28,113 bases of DNA from Eubacterium sp. CAG:180 (GCA_000432435.1 HF993130.1:12540-40652), one strand, 5' to 3'. Shown: positions 7,038 through 13,955, counted from the first letter of the stretch. Notes: generated from the letters alone by a model not told the origin. Numbers and translations are program-made.

Positions 7038-7124
7038 ATGCTTAATATAGAGTTACAACATTTCGGTGGCAGAGGAGCAGTAAGCTATAATTTAAGTGGT
7101 AGTTCGATTGCTCTCCCCCATTGA
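7038..7124 (+). CDS. Phage-type N-terminal fragment (28 codons)
   Basis: The ATG at 7038, weakly preceded by AAAGAAG, opens MLNIELQHFGGRGAVSY and stops at 7122. The L-Q-x-F-GGRG-A/S start is, from memory, typical of Firmicutes phage virion proteins such as minor head or head-morphogenesis proteins, which run to several hundred residues. The rest of such a gene is missing; the following sequence is AT-rich with stops in every frame. I take this as the stump of a deleted prophage gene. A free 28-residue peptide is possible but less likely. Confidence 0.4.
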   Translation: MLNIELQHFGGRGAVSYNLSGSSIALPH

Positions 7125-7203
7125 TTATGTACGGACTTTTTGAGCATTTTTACGGACCTTTTTTCCTATTTCGGCACTTTGCATTTTCATAAAAAGGCAA
7201 AAC
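7125..7203. other. Non-coding AT-rich tail with two short direct repeats
   Basis: TACGGAC-TTTTT and TACGGAC-CTTTTTT recur about 20 bases apart (about 7129-7162). No ORF, promoter or ribosome site is convincing. It completes the gene-poor patch of 6506-7254. Confidence 0.4.
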
Positions 7204-7251
7204 ATAAAACCCCTAAAAAGCTTATAACATCAAGCTTTTTAAGGGTTTTAT
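7204..7251 (-). terminator. Long terminator stem downstream of tRNA-Lys
   Basis: A 20-base stem (7204-7223 with 7232-7251, one C-A mismatch) closes an 8-base loop. On the minus strand it follows the tRNA by 3 bases and ends in GTTTTATGTTTT. It is likely bidirectional. Confidence 0.8.
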
Positions 7252-7254
7252 GAA

Positions 7255-7330
7255 TGGTGAGCCATCGGAGATTCGAACTCCGGACACCTTGATTAAAAGT
7301 CAAGTGCTCTGCCAACTGAGCTAATGGCTC
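7255..7330 (-). tRNA. tRNA-Lys (anticodon TTT)
   Basis: The minus strand folds as a complete cloverleaf. The acceptor is GAGCCAT/ATGGCTC. The D arm contains AGCTCAGTTGGCAGAGC. The anticodon stem CTTGA/TCAAG has loop CTTTTAA (anticodon TTT, Lys). The T arm is CCGGAGTTCGAATCTCCG. The discriminator A is followed by an encoded CCA (7257-7255). It reads AAA/AAG lysine codons. It lies 30 bp after secG in the same direction. Its 3' end faces the remnant-rich patch at 6506-7250, a common arrangement where elements have integrated. Confidence 0.97.
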
Positions 7331-7359
7331 ATATAAAAAGCGTTTTACCGCTTTTATAT
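7331..7359 (-). terminator. Hairpin between secG and tRNA-Lys
   Basis: AAAAGCG (7336-7342) and CGCTTTT (7349-7355) form an AT-flanked stem with a T-rich 3' side on the minus strand. It can partly terminate secG or act as a processing site ahead of the tRNA. No separate tRNA promoter fits in this gap, so the tRNA is probably made by read-through. Confidence 0.5.
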
Positions 7360-7360
7360 T

Positions 7361-7609
7361 TTAGAAAAAGAGAAGCAGAAGTGTGGCACCGAGTGCAAGC
7401 ACAAAAAAGAATAAACCGAAGTATTTCGTGAATCTGCTGAGCTTAGCCTCCATGGTTCTGCCTTTATTCTTACCGAAGAAGGTATCGGCACCGCCGGCGA
7501 TTGCACCGGAAAGGCCTGCCTGACGACTCTCCTGCATAAGGATAACAACGGTCAGTATAACAGATGATAATATAAGTAATACAGCAAGAATTATTTCAAG
7601 AGCCGACAT
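7361..7609 (-). CDS. secG: Preprotein translocase subunit SecG
   Basis: This 82-residue protein has the SecG layout. A first membrane helix covers about residues 3-25. Next comes the cytosolic loop with LMQESRQAGLSGAIAGGADTFFGKNKG, which matches the family's conserved QE...GL...GG...FG pattern. A second helix ends the protein (about 62-82). SecG associates with SecYE in the inner membrane and eases SecA-driven export. GGAGGAAG precedes the ATG. A sigma-A promoter lies at 7656-7684. In many Firmicutes secG is followed by rnr and smpB; here a tRNA gene follows instead. Confidence 0.95.
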   Translation of the reverse strand: MSALEIILAVLLILSSVILTVVILMQESRQAGLSGAIAGGADTFFGKNKGRTMEAKLSRFTKYFGLFFFVLALGATLLLLFF

Positions 7610-7642
7610 TTTCTTCCTCCGTTCAAATTTGAATTCGTTTTC

Positions 7643-7684
7643 AGAATGCTAAAGCATTCTATCACACTGGGTGTAAAAAAGCAA
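7643..7684 (-). promoter_or_regulatory. secG promoter with overlapping palindrome
   Basis: On the minus strand: -35 TTGCTT (7679-7684), 17-base spacer, -10 TAGAAT (7656-7661). A 7-bp inverted repeat AGAATGC-TTTA-GCATTCT (7643-7660) covers the -10 and the start point. It could be an operator or a hairpin at the 5' end of the mRNA. Confidence 0.6.
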
Positions 7685-7806
7685 GTCTTTTTTATAATTT
7701 TTTTATATGCCGTGAAAATTCATTGCATATATCGCCGATTTCGGAGCATATTATTTAATGCAGAAGCCTTTACACATAAAGAGCGTTTGCCGTAAAAGCT
7801 TTTGTG

Positions 7807-7841
7807 CCGCTTGCAGCTTTCATTGCCGCGAGCGGTTTTTT
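7807..7841 (+). terminator. Plus-strand terminator-like hairpin with no obvious gene
   Basis: CCGCTTG (7807-7813) pairs with CGAGCGG (7829-7835) and is followed by six Ts. No plus-strand gene lies upstream. On the minus strand it follows the membrane-protein gene but lacks a T run there. It may end antisense or pervasive transcription. Confidence 0.4.
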
Positions 7842-7874
7842 ATCGGCTCGCATAAAAAGCATTGTGAAACAACA

Positions 7875-8342
7875 TCATTGGCCGGTCGTGATGCTCTCTC
7901 CGGATGAAGTCTCGCTTTCCGAAGTCTCTGCGGAAACACCGGAGTTGTATATGTAATTTGAGCCTTTGTCGGTATCCGCCGCGGCTTCAGTCGTTGTTTT
8001 CTCAAAAAGGCCTGTATAATTTTTTATGATGCCGAACCCGGTTAAAATCGAAAAGGCACTTACCAAAGCAAGCAGCACCGCCGCCACGGTCAAAAACACC
8101 GCAAGCCCCTTTTCTGCGTTTTTGCTTCCGCCGCCGTTCTTTGCTTTGACAGCTTCTTCAAACATCATCGGCTGATTTTCGCCGTAAAAATATGTTTCCT
8201 CGGGTCTTGCCTCGCTTCGCTTTGTGCCGTTCGAAAAATCATATTGAAATTCCTCGCAGGCACGTTTTTTTTGCTCGCCCGCACGCGGCAAAGCAGGCTT
8301 GCTGCCGTATGATGAATTCTTTTCCGTATCCGTTTCGAGCAT
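7875..8342 (-). CDS. Single-pass membrane protein of unknown function
   Basis: This 155-residue protein has a polar, charged N-terminal half (about 1-77), one hydrophobic helix (about 80-106) and a Ser/Thr/Glu-rich C-terminal tail (about 115-155). With no cleavable signal, the positive-inside rule suggests a cytoplasmic N-terminus and an external tail. I recognise no family. GGAGG precedes the ATG and a near-consensus sigma-A promoter lies at 8374-8402, so it is probably expressed in growing cells. It stands alone between the secG promoter region and the divergent transporter. Low-complexity composition makes distant homology hard to see. Confidence 0.75.
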   Translation of the reverse strand: MLETDTEKNSSYGSKPALPRAGEQKKRACEEFQYDFSNGTKRSEARPEETYFYGENQPMMFEEAVKAKNGGGSKNAEKGLAVFLTVAAVLLALVSAFSILTGFGIIKNYTGLFEKTTTEAAADTDKGSNYIYNSGVSAETSESETSSGESITTGQ

Positions 8343-8373
8343 GACACAGCCTCCTTGGAAATCAATTTAAATA

Positions 8374-8402
8374 ATTTTAGCATTGTGCGCATAAAAAGTC
8401 AA
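8374..8402 (-). promoter_or_regulatory. Sigma-A promoter for the membrane protein
   Basis: On the minus strand: TTGACT (8397-8402), 17-base spacer, TAAAAT (8374-8379). The leader is about 25 bases. Confidence 0.75.
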
Positions 8403-8503
8403 TTACTGCCGGTTTTTGCAAAAAAGTTCGCGTGCTTTGCGGCAATATTCGCCATATGAATGTTCACCATATGATAAATATAAAATAAATTACCGTAAAA
8501 TTA

Positions 8504-8532
8504 TTGAATTACGGAAATCATTATGCTAAAAT
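8504..8532 (+). promoter_or_regulatory. Sigma-A promoter for the sugar symporter
   Basis: TTGAAT (8504-8509), 17-base spacer, TAAAAT (8527-8532). Its position rules out the TTG at 8504 as a start codon and supports the TTG at 8582. Confidence 0.65.
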
Positions 8533-8581
8533 AATAAAAATATTTTTATTTTTTACAAATAATTTCCGGGATGTGATTTTT

Positions 8582-10192
8582 TTGGGAGAAAATGCCACAA
8601 GTACAACTGTTGCTGAGCCGTCCGAGCAGGAGCTTGAAAAAGAGGTCAAAAAAGCCTCCGAGCAAAACAGACGTTATATCCGACCGAGCGAGCTCGTAGC
8701 GTTTTTGCTTACGACCTTCGGTCAAAAGAACCTTGACCAGTTTGTAAACGCATACAGGCAGTTCTTTATGATAAGCTTTCTCGGAATTTCGGGACGTGCC
8801 TACGGTCTTATAGTCTTTATTGAATCAATATACGACGCCGTTGACGATTCTCTTTCGGGTCTTATTATTGACAGAACAAGAACTCGTTGGGGCAGACTTC
8901 GCCCGTACATGATAATCACCGTACCGATTTGGGGTCTTGCCACGCTGATGCTTTTCACAACGCCGCAGTTCCTCTCGGGTAACACATCAAGAATAGTTTG
9001 GGCAGTAATTGCAATATTCGCATACAATTTAGGTATGTCATATTTCAATGCCTGGCAGATACTTCTTTACAATATCACCCCGAGCCTTCGCGAGAGAGAC
9101 AACCTTATAGCGACTTCAAAGTTCTTTGAGCTTTTCGGAACGTGGATTCCGGCTTTTGTGCCGATATTTGTTTCGTTTATGCCGAAGATTTCGAAAAGCA
9201 TCGGTATGCAGGACGTCTACTCCGGATTTGCCGTAGCCATGATGGTAATAGCCGGCGGCACGGCAATATACGGATTCTTTGCAATGAGAGAAAGAGTCCC
9301 GCTCGCATCTCGTGAGCAGATGCAGGAAATCAGCGTTCTTGATTCGTTTAAAAATGCGGTCAAAAACAAGCCTATGTTTATACTTATGCTCGCAAACTTT
9401 TTCAACGGATTCAAATCAGTCGGAGCTTCTACCGAAAGCTTCTTTTGGCTTCACAACACGGGCAGCCTTGCAAACGGCACAATAGCCGGCTTATTCACGG
9501 GCATTCCCAACTTCATAATAACGCCGATTACGCCGAAGCTTATACATAAATTCGGTGCCAGAAACACCGCAATCGGTGCCGGCATTTTCGGCGGCATAGC
9601 ATACACGCTGATGTTCATAATAGGTTATGCTCCGTTCGGAAGCTATTCCGGTGCGGAAAGGTACAAGAATTACAGCGGCGGCAGCGGAGTCGCAAATATG
9701 GTTTACATTACCATAATGCTGACAATATGCGGTCTGCCGAACTGTATAATTCGTGTTTGTCAGGCGGTTTTGCAGGGCGATGTTTACGATTACAGCGAAT
9801 GGAAATACGGTGTCCGCAACGAGGGCCTTGTAGCAACGGTATCAAACTATTTTACAAAGCTTGCCAATGCCGTTACCGGACTTCTCTCGGGTCTTGTCAT
9901 AACCTTTGTCGGCTACACCTCGCACAAGGACGCACTCGGTAACGTAATACGTGACACAAGTCCGAAGGTTCTCATGGGATTTTTTGCGGTATTTGCCCTT
10001 ATGCCTGCCATTGCAAGATTTCTCTTTGGTATAATACTTATATTCTTTAACGTTCACGGCAAATTCAAGGAAGATATGATGAAAGAGCTTGAAGAGAGAC
10101 GCCTTGAAAGAGTACGCAAGATGACCGAGGAGGAAAAAGCACTCGAAAGCTCGGAAACAAACGGCGAAATTCCGATAAACGCCGACAACTGA
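8582..10192 (+). CDS. GPH-family sugar:cation symporter (MelB-like MFS)
   Basis: This is a 536-residue membrane protein with about 12 hydrophobic segments. The DSLSGLIIDRTRTRWGRLRPYM segment (about 90-112) is the conserved Asp/Arg-rich loop of glycoside-pentoside-hexuronide:cation symporters related to melibiose permease. An acidic N-terminal tail (about 30 residues) and a charged C-terminal tail flank the core. Such proteins import sugars or glycosides with Na+ or H+. I place the start at TTG 8582: GGGATGTGA lies just upstream, and the frame further 5' runs through the promoter. No glycosidase or regulator is adjacent, so the sugar is unknown. The nearest sugar-related genes are the distant hydrolases at 90-2921. 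Confidence 0.9.
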   Translation: MGENATSTTVAEPSEQELEKEVKKASEQNRRYIRPSELVAFLLTTFGQKNLDQFVNAYRQFFMISFLGISGRAYGLIVFIESIYDAVDDSLSGLIIDRTRTRWGRLRPYMIITVPIWGLATLMLFTTPQFLSGNTSRIVWAVIAIFAYNLGMSYFNAWQILLYNITPSLRERDNLIATSKFFELFGTWIPAFVPIFVSFMPKISKSIGMQDVYSGFAVAMMVIAGGTAIYGFFAMRERVPLASREQMQEISVLDSFKNAVKNKPMFILMLANFFNGFKSVGASTESFFWLHNTGSLANGTIAGLFTGIPNFIITPITPKLIHKFGARNTAIGAGIFGGIAYTLMFIIGYAPFGSYSGAERYKNYSGGSGVANMVYITIMLTICGLPNCIIRVCQAVLQGDVYDYSEWKYGVRNEGLVATVSNYFTKLANAVTGLLSGLVITFVGYTSHKDALGNVIRDTSPKVLMGFFAVFALMPAIARFLFGIILIFFNVHGKFKEDMMKELEERRLERVRKMTEEEKALESSETNGEIPINADN

Positions 10193-10215
10193 CACTTCGG
10201 CAAAAACACAACAAT

Positions 10216-10256
10216 AAAAGACGTGAAGTGAGAAAAATCTCGCTTCACGTCTTTTT
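10216..10256. terminator. Bidirectional terminator, transporter / dCMP deaminase
   Basis: AAAAGACGTGAAGTGAG pairs with CTCGCTTCACGTCTTTT around a 6-base loop (one G-U pair). There are Ts on both outer sides. It serves the two convergent genes. Confidence 0.9.
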
Positions 10257-10274
10257 TATATACTGATTACGTAA

Positions 10275-10763
10275 TCAATATCCCACGCTGCCCGTTAAAG
10301 TCTCGTCATCGTCAATCCACTTTTTCACATTGACTATGCGGTAATCATTGTGAGTGTCACGGATAATAACATGGTCTATTCCGGAATTTATTATCACTCG
10401 TTTGCAAAGTGCACAGCTGCTCGCCTCTTTTACGTATTCGCCGGTATCGCATTCTATTCCGACGAGATACATTGTGCTTCCGAGCATTTGATTTCTCGCC
10501 GCGCTTATAACGGCATTCATCTCGGCGTGTACACTGCGGCAAAGCTCATATCTCTCGCCGCGCGGAACATTAAGCCTTGTACGGACACAGTAATTTAGAT
10601 CAGTACAGTTTTCTCTGCCCCTCGGTGCACCGCTGTAACCGGTTGATATAACCTCATCATCCTTTACTATGACCGCACCGAAATGACGTCTCAGGCAAGT
10701 GCTTCGCTGAGCTACCGCCTCAGCCAAATCAAGATAATAATTTATCTTATCGCGTCTCTCCAT
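10275..10763 (-). CDS. dCMP deaminase (ComEB-like)
   Basis: This 162-residue zinc deaminase should convert dCMP to dUMP to feed dTMP synthesis. The zinc and catalytic motif is HAE at 79-81. The second zinc-binding pair is CALC at 117-120, preceded by Ser instead of the usual Pro. GYSGAPRG (about 42-49) and the extra Cys-containing segment near 53-60 are typical of the ComEB/dCMP deaminase branch rather than cytidine deaminase. I chose the ATG at 10763, which has GGAGG 6 bases upstream; a longer in-frame reading would run through the promoter. It is a single gene with its own promoter and a shared terminator. A true cytidine deaminase is encoded separately at 23572-23979. Confidence 0.92.
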   Translation of the reverse strand: MERRDKINYYLDLAEAVAQRSTCLRRHFGAVIVKDDEVISTGYSGAPRGRENCTDLNYCVRTRLNVPRGERYELCRSVHAEMNAVISAARNQMLGSTMYLVGIECDTGEYVKEASSCALCKRVIINSGIDHVIIRDTHNDYRIVNVKKWIDDDETLTGSVGY

Positions 10764-10794
10764 ATGTATCCTCCGTTTACAAATCTCTGAAGAT

Positions 10795-10823
10795 ATTTTA
10801 TCACAGCGCAAAACCGTGTTCAA
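10795..10823 (-). promoter_or_regulatory. Sigma-A promoter for dCMP deaminase
   Basis: On the minus strand: TTGAAC (10818-10823), 17-base spacer, TAAAAT (10795-10800). The leader is about 25 bases. Confidence 0.7.
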
Positions 10824-10865
10824 GACGTAATAATCAACAAATTTCGACATTAGCAAAGCTGCATA

Positions 10866-10908
10866 CAAAAAGAAAAGTCGGACTGCACTAAAAACGCAAT
10901 CCGACTTT
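10866..10908 (-). terminator. Terminator of the perR-rubrerythrin-rubredoxin unit
   Basis: A 13-base stem (10874-10886 with 10896-10908, one mismatch) is followed on the minus strand by TTTCTTTTTG. It starts 8 bases past the rubredoxin stop. Confidence 0.85.
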
Positions 10909-10915
10909 AGCCAAA

Positions 10916-11074
10916 TTAATCTTCTTCCGTAAAGGAGTCTTTACCCAAACCGCATACGGGGCAAACCCAGTCCTCGGGAACATCCTCCCACGCGGTTCCG
11001 GGAGCTACGCCGTTATCGGGATCTCCCACTGCGGGATCGTAAACATAGCCACAGGGGCATACATATTTTTTCAA
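10916..11074 (-). CDS. Rubredoxin with shortened first Cys knuckle
   Basis: This 52-residue electron carrier has the standard rubredoxin pattern: GYVYDPAVGDPDNGVAPGT, then W-E-D-V-P-E-D-WVCPVCG-LGK. The second knuckle is normal (C38-x-x-C41). The first reads YVCPCGY: Cys6 and Cys8 are separated by a single residue, where rubredoxins have C-x-x-C. All four cysteines remain, but one residue is missing from the loop that shapes the FeS4 site. The start is a TTG with AGGAAG 8 bases upstream; an in-frame GTG four codons earlier touches that site and is less likely. It is the last gene of the perR-rubrerythrin-rubredoxin operon and probably donates electrons for peroxide reduction. The deletion could be real or an assembly error. 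Confidence 0.9.
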   Translation of the reverse strand: MKKYVCPCGYVYDPAVGDPDNGVAPGTAWEDVPEDWVCPVCGLGKDSFTEED

Positions 11075-11120
11075 AGCAAACACTTCCTAACAATATATTT
11101 ACTTGGCAAAGCTTAAAAAA

Positions 11121-11666
11121 TTAACCGAAATATCTCTTGAGAAGACCCTCAAAAGCTCTGCCGTGTCTCGCTTCGTCACGAGCCATCTCATGAACGGTAT
11201 CGTGAATAGCGTCAAGGCCCTCTTCCTTAGCTCTCTTAGCAAGTTCAAACTTACCGAGTGTAGCGCCGTTCTCTGCTTCGGCTCTCATCTCAAGGTTCTT
11301 TTTGGTGCTGTCTGTGACGACCTCACCGAGAAGCTCTGCAAATTTAGCGGCATGCTCTGCCTCTTCATAGGCAGCCTTTTCCCAGTAAAGACCGATTTCG
11401 GGATAGCCCTCTCTGTGAGCTACTCTTGCCATTGCAAGATACATACCGACCTCGGAGCATTCGCCTGTGAAGTTAGCGCGAAGACCCTCAAGGATATCCT
11501 CGGGAACATCCTTCGCAACACCTACAACGTGCTCTGCAGCCCAAGATTTTGACTCCTCTTTAACCTCTTTGAAGGTTGAACCGGGAGCGCCGCACTGAGG
11601 GCACTTTTCAGGCGGATTTTCGCCTTCATAAACATAACCGCATACGGGACATACAAATTTTTTCAT
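11121..11666 (-). CDS. Reverse rubrerythrin (N-terminal rubredoxin domain)
   Basis: This 181-residue protein fuses a rubredoxin-like domain at the N-terminus (C6-x-x-C9, C22-x-x-C25) to a ferritin-like diiron domain. That is the opposite order to classical rubrerythrin and matches the reverse rubrerythrins of clostridia. Diiron ligands are visible as a Glu near 69, E-x-x-H at 102-105, Glu near 130 and E-x-x-H at 165-168. In Clostridium the family reduces hydrogen peroxide and oxygen using NADH through redox partners and is PerR-controlled. GGAGG lies 8 bases before the chosen ATG. It sits 19 bp after perR and 46 bp before rubredoxin, so the three are probably co-transcribed. Confidence 0.93.
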   Translation of the reverse strand: MKKFVCPVCGYVYEGENPPEKCPQCGAPGSTFKEVKEESKSWAAEHVVGVAKDVPEDILEGLRANFTGECSEVGMYLAMARVAHREGYPEIGLYWEKAAYEEAEHAAKFAELLGEVVTDSTKKNLEMRAEAENGATLGKFELAKRAKEEGLDAIHDTVHEMARDEARHGRAFEGLLKRYFG

Positions 11667-11685
11667 TTTTAATTCCTCCAAGAAT

Positions 11686-12102
11686 TTAATTATTATCTTT
11701 ATTATTTGACACGGACAAATGCTTTAAACATTCTTCGCATTTGCCGTAAAAGATTAGGCTGTAACCCTCTGCCCTGCCCTTAAAATCGCCCAAGCAACGT
11801 GCCGTAACGGACGAGTCAAGCGGCCCAGAGGGTAAATCGAAATATCTGCCGCAGGATGTGCATTTGAAATGATAATGCTGATTTGTATTAGCGTCAAAAT
11901 GCTCCTCCCCGCCGAGGGTAAGGCTTATGATTTTGCCGCTGTCACGAAGAAGAGTAAGATTGCGGTAGAGAGTACCGAGGCTTAAATTCGGAATATCCTC
12001 CCTGACGGAGAGATAAAGCTCCATGGCAGTCGGGTGGTCATACCTGTTTTTTAAATTTTCAAGGATTGCCTCCCTTTGCCGACTGTAACGCTGTTCCTGC
12101 AA
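11686..12102 (-). CDS. perR: PerR-type Fur-family regulator
   Basis: This 138-residue Fur-family repressor has a winged helix (about 5-75, with LSLGTLYRNL as recognition region) and a metal-binding dimerisation domain. Two CxxC pairs, C81-C84 and C122-C125, form the structural zinc site. Residues matching the five PerR regulatory ligands of B. subtilis are present: H23, D70, H76, H78 and D96. The Asp at the last position favours PerR over Fur. Metal-catalysed oxidation of the histidines would release DNA on peroxide stress. The start is a TTG with GGAGG 7 bases upstream. A palindromic Fur-family box lies over its promoter, so it likely autoregulates together with rubrerythrin and rubredoxin. 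Confidence 0.9.
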   Translation of the reverse strand: MQEQRYSRQREAILENLKNRYDHPTAMELYLSVREDIPNLSLGTLYRNLTLLRDSGKIISLTLGGEEHFDANTNQHYHFKCTSCGRYFDLPSGPLDSSVTARCLGDFKGRAEGYSLIFYGKCEECLKHLSVSNNKDNN

Positions 12103-12146
12103 TATTCAGCCTCCGTTCTTTATATATCGGATAACGTGCGCCGTAA

Positions 12147-12172
12147 AAAGCCGTGTCTATATCATCGGCTTT
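12147..12172 (-). promoter_or_regulatory. Terminator-like hairpin in the perR leader
   Basis: On the minus strand AAAGCCG pairs with CGGCTTT around a 12-base loop, and T's continue (CGGCTTTTTA). It lies between the promoter and the perR start in a leader of about 125 bases. It may attenuate the operon. Confidence 0.4.
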
Positions 12173-12214
12173 AACTGCGTTTTACGTTGCGGCTTGTAAC
12201 CGCTCAATAATCAG

Positions 12215-12229
12215 TAACGATTATCGTTA
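12215..12229. promoter_or_regulatory. Fur-family 7-1-7 operator
   Basis: TAACGAT-T-ATCGTTA is a perfect 7-1-7 palindrome, the geometry of PerR/Fur boxes. It differs at several positions from the B. subtilis consensus TTATAATNATTATAA. It lies just downstream of the -10, over the likely start point, ideal for repression by PerR. Confidence 0.7.
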
Positions 12230-12234
12230 TTATT

Positions 12235-12262
12235 ATAATAGCACAGATTTTTATTTTTGCAA
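12235..12262 (-). promoter_or_regulatory. Promoter of the perR operon
   Basis: On the minus strand: TTGCAA (12257-12262), 16-base spacer, TATTAT (12235-12240). The rest of the 12103-12409 gap holds the perR leader, the operator and the forward sigma-E-like promoter; I see no small gene in it. Confidence 0.55.
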
Positions 12263-12360
12263 GTGTTTTTTGAAATTTTTTTAAAATTTTTTCAAAGCTG
12301 TAAAATCAACTGCATATCCAATTTGCACAGCGGTGTAATATTGCGGACAGGATTTGAATA

Positions 12361-12387
12361 AATATTCTTAGAAACGAAAAATACATT
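12361..12387 (+). promoter_or_regulatory. Candidate sigma-E promoter for sipL-spoIVA
   Basis: AATATT (12361-12366), a 13-base spacer and AATACATT (12380-12387) resemble the mother-cell sigma-E elements (ATATT and CATACANT). SpoIVA and SipL are sigma-E-dependent in studied species. The start codon follows 22 bases after the -10. No good sigma-A promoter is seen. Confidence 0.55.
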
Positions 12388-12409
12388 TCAGCAAAGAGGA
12401 GAGACAGTA

Positions 12410-13942
12410 ATGGATTTTTGTGCGGAAACGAATGAAGTTTCAAAAAGAAAAACAGCCTGTCGGGAAGCTTTGGAGCAACCTATTGAATGTGATATAACGC
12501 TGCCCGAATACCTCCCCGATATTCAAAGAGTATTAAAATGTTCGCTGACTGCACATATAAGCAGCGTTCAGAAAACCGGTGACAGGGTAACGGCAGACGG
12601 AACGGGTCGACTCTCGGTACTATACATGAGCGATACCGGAAAGCTGCAATGCCTTGAGCAGGGCGTCCCCTTTTCTCGTTTTTTTGAAAACAGAGCGGTT
12701 GAGGAATGCGAATGCTGCGTCAGAGCGAAAACGGAATATGTCAACTGCCGTGCCGTTTCCGGCAGGCGACTTGATATTCACGGCAGTATAAGCATAACCT
12801 TTTCATGCTATTCGTGCGAGCGTAAAAAAATTATTTGCGCATGCCGCGGCGGCGGGGTCGAAACCAAATGCGAAAAGAATGAAGTGTGCAATATGCTCGG
12901 CTGTTCGGAAAAGGGCTTCACCGTCAGCGAAATATACGAAATCGGAGATGCAAAGCCGTCGATATCGCAGATAGTGCGTTCCTACGCAAGTGCCGTAATA
13001 GAGGATACAAGGGCGGTATCGGGAAAAATTCTTATTAAAGGCGAGCTTACCGTAAAAACTCTCTATATTGCGGAGACAAATGACAACGAGCTGCAAACAA
13101 CCGAACACACCATGCCGATAAATCAAATAGTTGAAGTCGAAAAAGCAGATGACGAAAGTATCAATATAATAAAGCTTGTGATATCGGATTTAGCCGTATC
13201 CGCTAAGTCCGACGCCGCAGGAGCACTTCGCCTTTTGGACGCAGGAGCCGAAATACGCGCATACACCGAAACATACAAAAGCGAAGAAATGAGCATGGTG
13301 ACGGACGCATATTCGGTAAATTACGAAATCGAATCAAAGCTGACACCGACGGAGATACGGCGGCTTGACGACAGCTTTACCGACACTCATCTTTGCAGGG
13401 GCAGGCTCGATTTATCGGGTACCGATACCGAGAGAATTTTAGATATGTCAGTCGCCGACATAGAGTACAATACCTCACGCGTAAAAGACGAGCTTTTAAT
13501 CTCGGGGGCAATAAAAGTTAATCTGCTCACCGTAAGCAAAGAAAACGAAATATCGTTTTTTGAACGGCAATTTGATTTTGAATACCGACGCCGTGAGGAA
13601 TTCTCGGGAGAAAGAACGGAATTTTCGCCGTTTATAACCGTCACGGGATCTGATTATATACTTAATTCCGGTGACACTCTTGACGCCCGTGTGGAAATTA
13701 CAATATCCGCAGCTGTTTTTTCCGTAAGCACGGTAAACGTCATTACGGATATTACCGTTGACAGCGAAAGGCCGAAAAAGCCGTCCGAAGCCGCACTTAC
13801 GGTATATTTCGCCGACAAGGGCGAAAAGGTATGGGATATAGCGCGACATTACAACACGACAGCCGACAAAATTATAAGTGAAAACAATCTTGAGGGCATG
13901 CTCGTCACCGAAAAATGCAGGCTGCTCATTCCGCGTGCATAA
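12410..13942 (+). CDS. sipL: SipL-like spore coat morphogenesis protein (SPOCS/DUF3794 + LysM)
   Basis: This 510-residue protein has DUF3794/SPOCS repeats across most of its length and a C-terminal LysM domain (about 463-508, with VYFADKGEKVWDIARHYNTT). That layout and length match C. difficile SipL, which binds the ATPase SpoIVA through its LysM domain and recruits the coat to the forespore in the mother cell. There is no signal peptide. AGAGGAGAG precedes the ATG. The spoIVA gene begins 13 bp after its stop, so the two partners are encoded as an operon. That context strongly supports the name, although SPOCS-LysM paralogues exist in clostridia. Confidence 0.9.
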   Translation: MDFCAETNEVSKRKTACREALEQPIECDITLPEYLPDIQRVLKCSLTAHISSVQKTGDRVTADGTGRLSVLYMSDTGKLQCLEQGVPFSRFFENRAVEECECCVRAKTEYVNCRAVSGRRLDIHGSISITFSCYSCERKKIICACRGGGVETKCEKNEVCNMLGCSEKGFTVSEIYEIGDAKPSISQIVRSYASAVIEDTRAVSGKILIKGELTVKTLYIAETNDNELQTTEHTMPINQIVEVEKADDESINIIKLVISDLAVSAKSDAAGALRLLDAGAEIRAYTETYKSEEMSMVTDAYSVNYEIESKLTPTEIRRLDDSFTDTHLCRGRLDLSGTDTERILDMSVADIEYNTSRVKDELLISGAIKVNLLTVSKENEISFFERQFDFEYRRREEFSGERTEFSPFITVTGSDYILNSGDTLDARVEITISAAVFSVSTVNVITDITVDSERPKKPSEAALTVYFADKGEKVWDIARHYNTTADKIISENNLEGMLVTEKCRLLIPRA

Positions 13943-13955
13943 GGGGGAGCCGAAA

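Noticed and set aside
7770..7862. 30-codon minus-strand ORF (starts MLFMRADKKPLA) between the membrane gene and secG
   Set aside because: It has no ribosome site and overlaps a terminator-like hairpin. Coding cannot be supported.
8504..8581. 26-residue N-terminal extension of the sugar symporter from TTG 8504
   Set aside because: The segment overlaps the -35 and -10 elements, is AT-rich and has no ribosome site. The TTG at 8582 has one.
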